Assembly: GCA_026785815.1 (NCBI GenBank)
Contig: JAJAZH010000438.1
Span: 1 to 25,011 of the forward strand
Source: Ramlibacter sp.
GTDB taxonomy: Bacteria; Pseudomonadota; Gammaproteobacteria; Burkholderiales; Burkholderiaceae_C
Length of the DNA: 25,011 nucleotides
Direction of reading: 5' to 3'
How positions within the stretch are numbered: position 1 is the first letter of the stretch; every line of letters starts with the position of its first letter. The notes under the pieces were generated by a model that did not search any database, was not told the origin of the DNA, and saw nothing but the letters and a program-made list of their open reading frames with translations. A program made the translations under genes and the position numbers. Below are positions 22,187 to 25,011 of the stretch, piece after piece.

Positions 22187-23866
22187 ATGATGTTGTCACT
22201 GTTGTCACGTATGTATGTTTTGTTCGCGCTGCTGGCCTTGGGCTCAGGCGCGCTTGCCCAGCAGCCGCCGACAGCGGGCGGGCAGATGCAGCAGATTCCA
22301 GCGTCGCCGCTGGCGCCGCGCCCGCCGCTCGAAATCCGCATCCAACCCCAGGCAGCGCCTGAAACGGGCGCGTCCGATTCGGTCAAGATCCGGGTGCGGG
22401 CATTACAGGTCATCGGCGCCCAGGCATTCGCGCCGGCCGATCTGGTGGCCCTGACTGGCTTCACCCCCGGCAGCGAGCTGTCCCTGACCGACCTGCGGGC
22501 GATGGCGGCGCGCATCACCGAGCACTACCGCGTCAATGGCTACTTTGTCGCGCAGGCCTACCTGCCGGCGCAGGAGGTCAAGGACAACAGCGTGACGATC
22601 GCAGTCGCCGAAGGCCGTTACGGCCAGCTCTCCATCCGCAACCAGAGCACTCTGCCCGATCGCCTCGTGCGCGGGACGCTCGGAGGCTTGAACACCGGCG
22701 ATCCGATCGTCACCGCCCCGCTGGAGAGCCGGCTGCTGGCGCTGTCGGACCTGCCGGGCGTGACGGTCCGCTCGACCCTCGTGCCCGGTGCCTCGATCGG
22801 CAGCTCCGACCTGATCGTCGACGTCACTCCCGGGCGGCTGGTGTCCGGCAGCGTCGACGCCGACAACGCCGGCAACCCGTACACCGGCACCACCCGCGTG
22901 GGTGCGACGGTGAACCTCAACAACCCGTTGGGACTGGGCGACGTCGCCAGCCTGCGCCTGTTGACATCCGGCTCGGGCCTGAAGTACGGCCGGGCTTCCT
23001 ACCAGCTCCAGGCCGGCCGGGGCCAGGTCGGCATTGCATACAGCCATCTGGAGTACCGGCTGGGCCGCGAATTCGAACCTCTGGGAGCGAATGGAACGAC
23101 GCAGATTGCCAGCGTGTTCGGCCGTTACCCGCTGCTGCGCTCGCGCAACCACAACCTGTATGCGCAACTCGGCTACGACGCCAAGCGTTTCGAGGACCGG
23201 GTCGATGCGGTCCCCTCCGTGACCCACAAGAGGGCTGGCGTGTTGATGTCGAGCCTGTACGGCGACAGCAGCGACAGTTTCGGCGGCGGCGGGCAGACGT
23301 CGTACGGGGTTACCTTGTCTTCGGGCCGGATCGACATCCGGACGCCCGAGGCGCTGGCGGCCGACGCAGCCACCGCGCGCACCAACGGCCGCTTCAACAA
23401 GCTCTCGTTCAACGCCGCCCGCTCGCAGGCGCTCGGCGGTCCGTTCTCGCTGTATGCCGGCTTGAGCGGCCAGGTCGCTTCGAAGAACCTGGATGTTTCC
23501 GAACAGATGGAGCTGGGCGGCATGAACGCCGTGCGGGCCTATCCGGAAGGCGAAGCGTATGCGGACGAAGGCCTGCTGGTGACGGTCGAGGGCCGGATGC
23601 AACTGCCTGACTTCTCCGACCGCTTGCCGGGCCGGATGCAGCTGGTCGCTTTCGTCGACGCCGGCAGCGTCAGGACCCACAAGGAACCCTGGGTCGAGGG
23701 CCGGAACCGCCGGAACCTGAGCGCCGTCGGCCTGGGACTGGTCTGGTCCGACCCCGGCAACTTCCTGCTCCGCACCTACTACGCCCGCAAGCTGGGAAGC
23801 GAGCCGGCCACCTCTTCGCCGGACCGTTCCGGCCGCTTCTGGATCCAGGGAGTGAAGTTCTTCTGA
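22187..23866 (+). CDS. Two-partner secretion outer-membrane transporter (TpsB, ShlB/FhaC/HecB family)
   Basis: A 559-residue Omp85-superfamily pore that exports a TpsA exoprotein. It has a signal peptide (about 1-25, ending GALAQ), a Pro/Gln-rich linker, POTRA domains (about 65-180; VIGAQAFAPADLVALTGFTPGSELSL, YRVNGYFVAQAYLPAQEV, VTIAVAEGRYG), and a 16-strand-type barrel. The loop-6 motif appears as VRAYPEGEAYADEG (from residue 449), where VRGY is usual. The C-terminus FWIQGVKFF ends in Phe, as expected for barrel assembly. ATG 22187 is followed directly by a second ATG. The TpsA gene follows after 66 bases on the same strand. Confidence 0.94.
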   Translation: MMLSLLSRMYVLFALLALGSGALAQQPPTAGGQMQQIPASPLAPRPPLEIRIQPQAAPETGASDSVKIRVRALQVIGAQAFAPADLVALTGFTPGSELSLTDLRAMAARITEHYRVNGYFVAQAYLPAQEVKDNSVTIAVAEGRYGQLSIRNQSTLPDRLVRGTLGGLNTGDPIVTAPLESRLLALSDLPGVTVRSTLVPGASIGSSDLIVDVTPGRLVSGSVDADNAGNPYTGTTRVGATVNLNNPLGLGDVASLRLLTSGSGLKYGRASYQLQAGRGQVGIAYSHLEYRLGREFEPLGANGTTQIASVFGRYPLLRSRNHNLYAQLGYDAKRFEDRVDAVPSVTHKRAGVLMSSLYGDSSDSFGGGGQTSYGVTLSSGRIDIRTPEALAADAATARTNGRFNKLSFNAARSQALGGPFSLYAGLSGQVASKNLDVSEQMELGGMNAVRAYPEGEAYADEGLLVTVEGRMQLPDFSDRLPGRMQLVAFVDAGSVRTHKEPWVEGRNRRNLSAVGLGLVWSDPGNFLLRTYYARKLGSEPATSSPDRSGRFWIQGVKFF

Positions 23867-23932
23867 GCAGCTCCCTCCTCGCTTGCCGTTCGGTGAGCGC
23901 AGTCACACATATCAAGCAGTAAAGGCTCCCCC

Positions 23933-25011
23933 ATGAACCACGCTCATCGAACCGGCCGCCAGCCAGCGCCAGCGCAGGCGGTTACTCCCTTCGCGCTGCG
24001 CACCCTGGCAGTGGCGCTGATGTTGTCGTTCGCAGCCAGCAGCCAGGCCGGTCCAGCCGGTGGCGTGGTTGCTGCCGGCAGCGCCAGCATCGCCGTCACA
24101 GGCGCCCGCACCACGATCACCCAGACCACCCAGAACGCCGCGATCAACTGGCAGAGCTTCGGCATCGCAGCTGGCGAGAGCGTCCAGTTCGCCCAGCCGA
24201 ACAGCAGTTCGGTGGCACTCAACCGGGTGTTGGGAGCAAATCCTTCTGCGATCTTCGGCAACCTGTCGGCCAACGGCAAGGTGTTCCTGATCAATCCCAA
24301 CGGGGTCTTGTTCGGAGCCGGTTCGACCGTCAATGTCGGTGGTCTGGTGGCATCGACGCTGGGTCTGTCCGACGCCGATTTCATGGCTGGCCAATATCGG
24401 TTCTCGTCACCGGGCCGGGGCGCGGTGGTCAACGAGGGAACGATCCGTGCGGATGGCGGGTCGGTCGCCTTGCTCGGTACCAATGTCAGCAACCAGGGCG
24501 TGATCTCGGCCCGACTCGGCAGCGTCGTGCTGGCCGGCGGCAACGCCATCACGCTCGACTGGGGCGGAGACGGGCTGCTCGGCGTCAAGGTCGATCAGGG
24601 CGCGGTCGATGCGCTGGTGACCAATGGCGGCCTGATCCAGGCCGATGGCGGGCGCGTCGTCATGACCACCCAGGCTGCTGGCAATCTGCTTTCCACCGTC
24701 GTCAACAACACCGGGGTGATCCAGGCCCGGACGATCCTCAATCGCGCGGGCAGCATCATGCTGTCGGGCGACATGCAAAGCGGGACGGTGAGCGCAGGCG
24801 GCACGCTGGACGTGTCGGGCGCGGGCGTGGGCCAGTCCGGTGGCAGCGTCACCCTGACCGGCCACCACGTCGGCATCTTCAGCGGTCACATTGACGCCTC
24901 GGGCAATGCCGGCGGCGGCACGGTGCTGGTCGGCGGCGACTACCTGGGAAAGAACGCCGACGTGCCCAATGCGTCCGCGACTTACATGAGCGCGGACTCC
25001 ACCATCACGGC
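23933..25011 (+). CDS. Filamentous-haemagglutinin-like exoprotein, TpsA (5' part, runs off the window)
   Basis: The frame is open from ATG 23933 to the window edge, 359 codons so far. A long basic and Ala-rich N-region and a hydrophobic core (LRTLAVALMLSFAASSQA) form a signal peptide with likely cleavage after SQA, at about 39. Then comes the TPS domain: QTTQNAAINWQSFGIAAGE, VALNRVLGANPSAIFGNLSANGKVFLINPNGVLFGAG (NPNG at 121-124) and VNVGGLVASTL. Repeating Gly/Val/Asn-rich strands (for example VVNEGTIRADGGSVALLG and GLIQADGGRVVMTTQAAG) predict a right-handed beta-helix. It lacks the extended ESPR signal region of large haemagglutinins. It is the cargo of the upstream TpsB. Whether it is an adhesin, a contact-dependent toxin or another exoprotein depends on the missing C-terminus. 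Confidence 0.92.
   Translation, partial: MNHAHRTGRQPAPAQAVTPFALRTLAVALMLSFAASSQAGPAGGVVAAGSASIAVTGARTTITQTTQNAAINWQSFGIAAGESVQFAQPNSSSVALNRVLGANPSAIFGNLSANGKVFLINPNGVLFGAGSTVNVGGLVASTLGLSDADFMAGQYRFSSPGRGAVVNEGTIRADGGSVALLGTNVSNQGVISARLGSVVLAGGNAITLDWGGDGLLGVKVDQGAVDALVTNGGLIQADGGRVVMTTQAAGNLLSTVVNNTGVIQARTILNRAGSIMLSGDMQSGTVSAGGTLDVSGAGVGQSGGSVTLTGHHVGIFSGHIDASGNAGGGTVLVGGDYLGKNADVPNASATYMSADSTIT

Overview
The window is a GC-rich, densely packed bacterial chromosome segment. It most likely comes from a betaproteobacterium of the order Burkholderiales, probably Comamonadaceae. This placement rests on the argB-slmA pair, the composition, the combination of TRAP transport with non-phosphorylative sugar-acid genes, and short 'CCCCCCGAGGGGG'-type intergenic repeats that I associate, from memory, with comamonads. 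No tRNA, rRNA, CRISPR array or intact insertion sequence was seen. No gene-free stretch exceeds 300 bases.

Layout. (1) 1-2603, rightward housekeeping genes: the tail of a membrane protein, argB (arginine biosynthesis), slmA (nucleoid-occlusion TetR protein) and pdeM (metallophosphoesterase). (2) 2618-11701, a divergent sugar-acid catabolic locus. Leftward from about 9225 run a GntR/FadR regulator, a three-part TRAP transporter (dctP, dctQ, dctM), a UxaA/GarD-type sugar-acid dehydratase and an Ldh_2-type dehydrogenase. Rightward from 9346 run two SDR dehydrogenases and an FAH-family hydrolase. A 25-bp imperfect palindrome sits in the 120-bp divergent promoter region. Together the genes fit this route: uptake of an aldonate-type acid, dehydration to a 2-keto-3-deoxy acid, oxidation to a 2,4-diketo acid, and hydrolysis to pyruvate plus a hydroxy acid such as lactate or glycolate. 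(3) 11745-14108, an orphan PAS-rich hybrid histidine kinase. (4) 14251-22041, a TetR-headed beta-oxidation operon: acyl-CoA dehydrogenase, fused 3-hydroxyacyl-CoA dehydrogenase/enoyl-CoA hydratase, thiolase, a broken acyl-CoA thioesterase, and an enoyl-CoA isomerase-like crotonase. (5) 22187-25011, a two-partner secretion pair: a TpsB outer-membrane transporter followed by the start of its filamentous-haemagglutinin-like TpsA substrate, which runs off the window.

The most unusual items lie at gene borders. A 169-bp hairpin-rich repeat flanked by TATG appears to have inserted into the start codon of the acyl-CoA dehydrogenase. It creates a 54-codon leader ORF on the old ribosome binding site and hides the new one in a hairpin. 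An 80-bp tandem duplication of another hairpin-rich repeat separates dctP from dctQ. The thioesterase in the beta-oxidation operon has lost its middle and its frame. I did not find a clearly new defence or mobile system.
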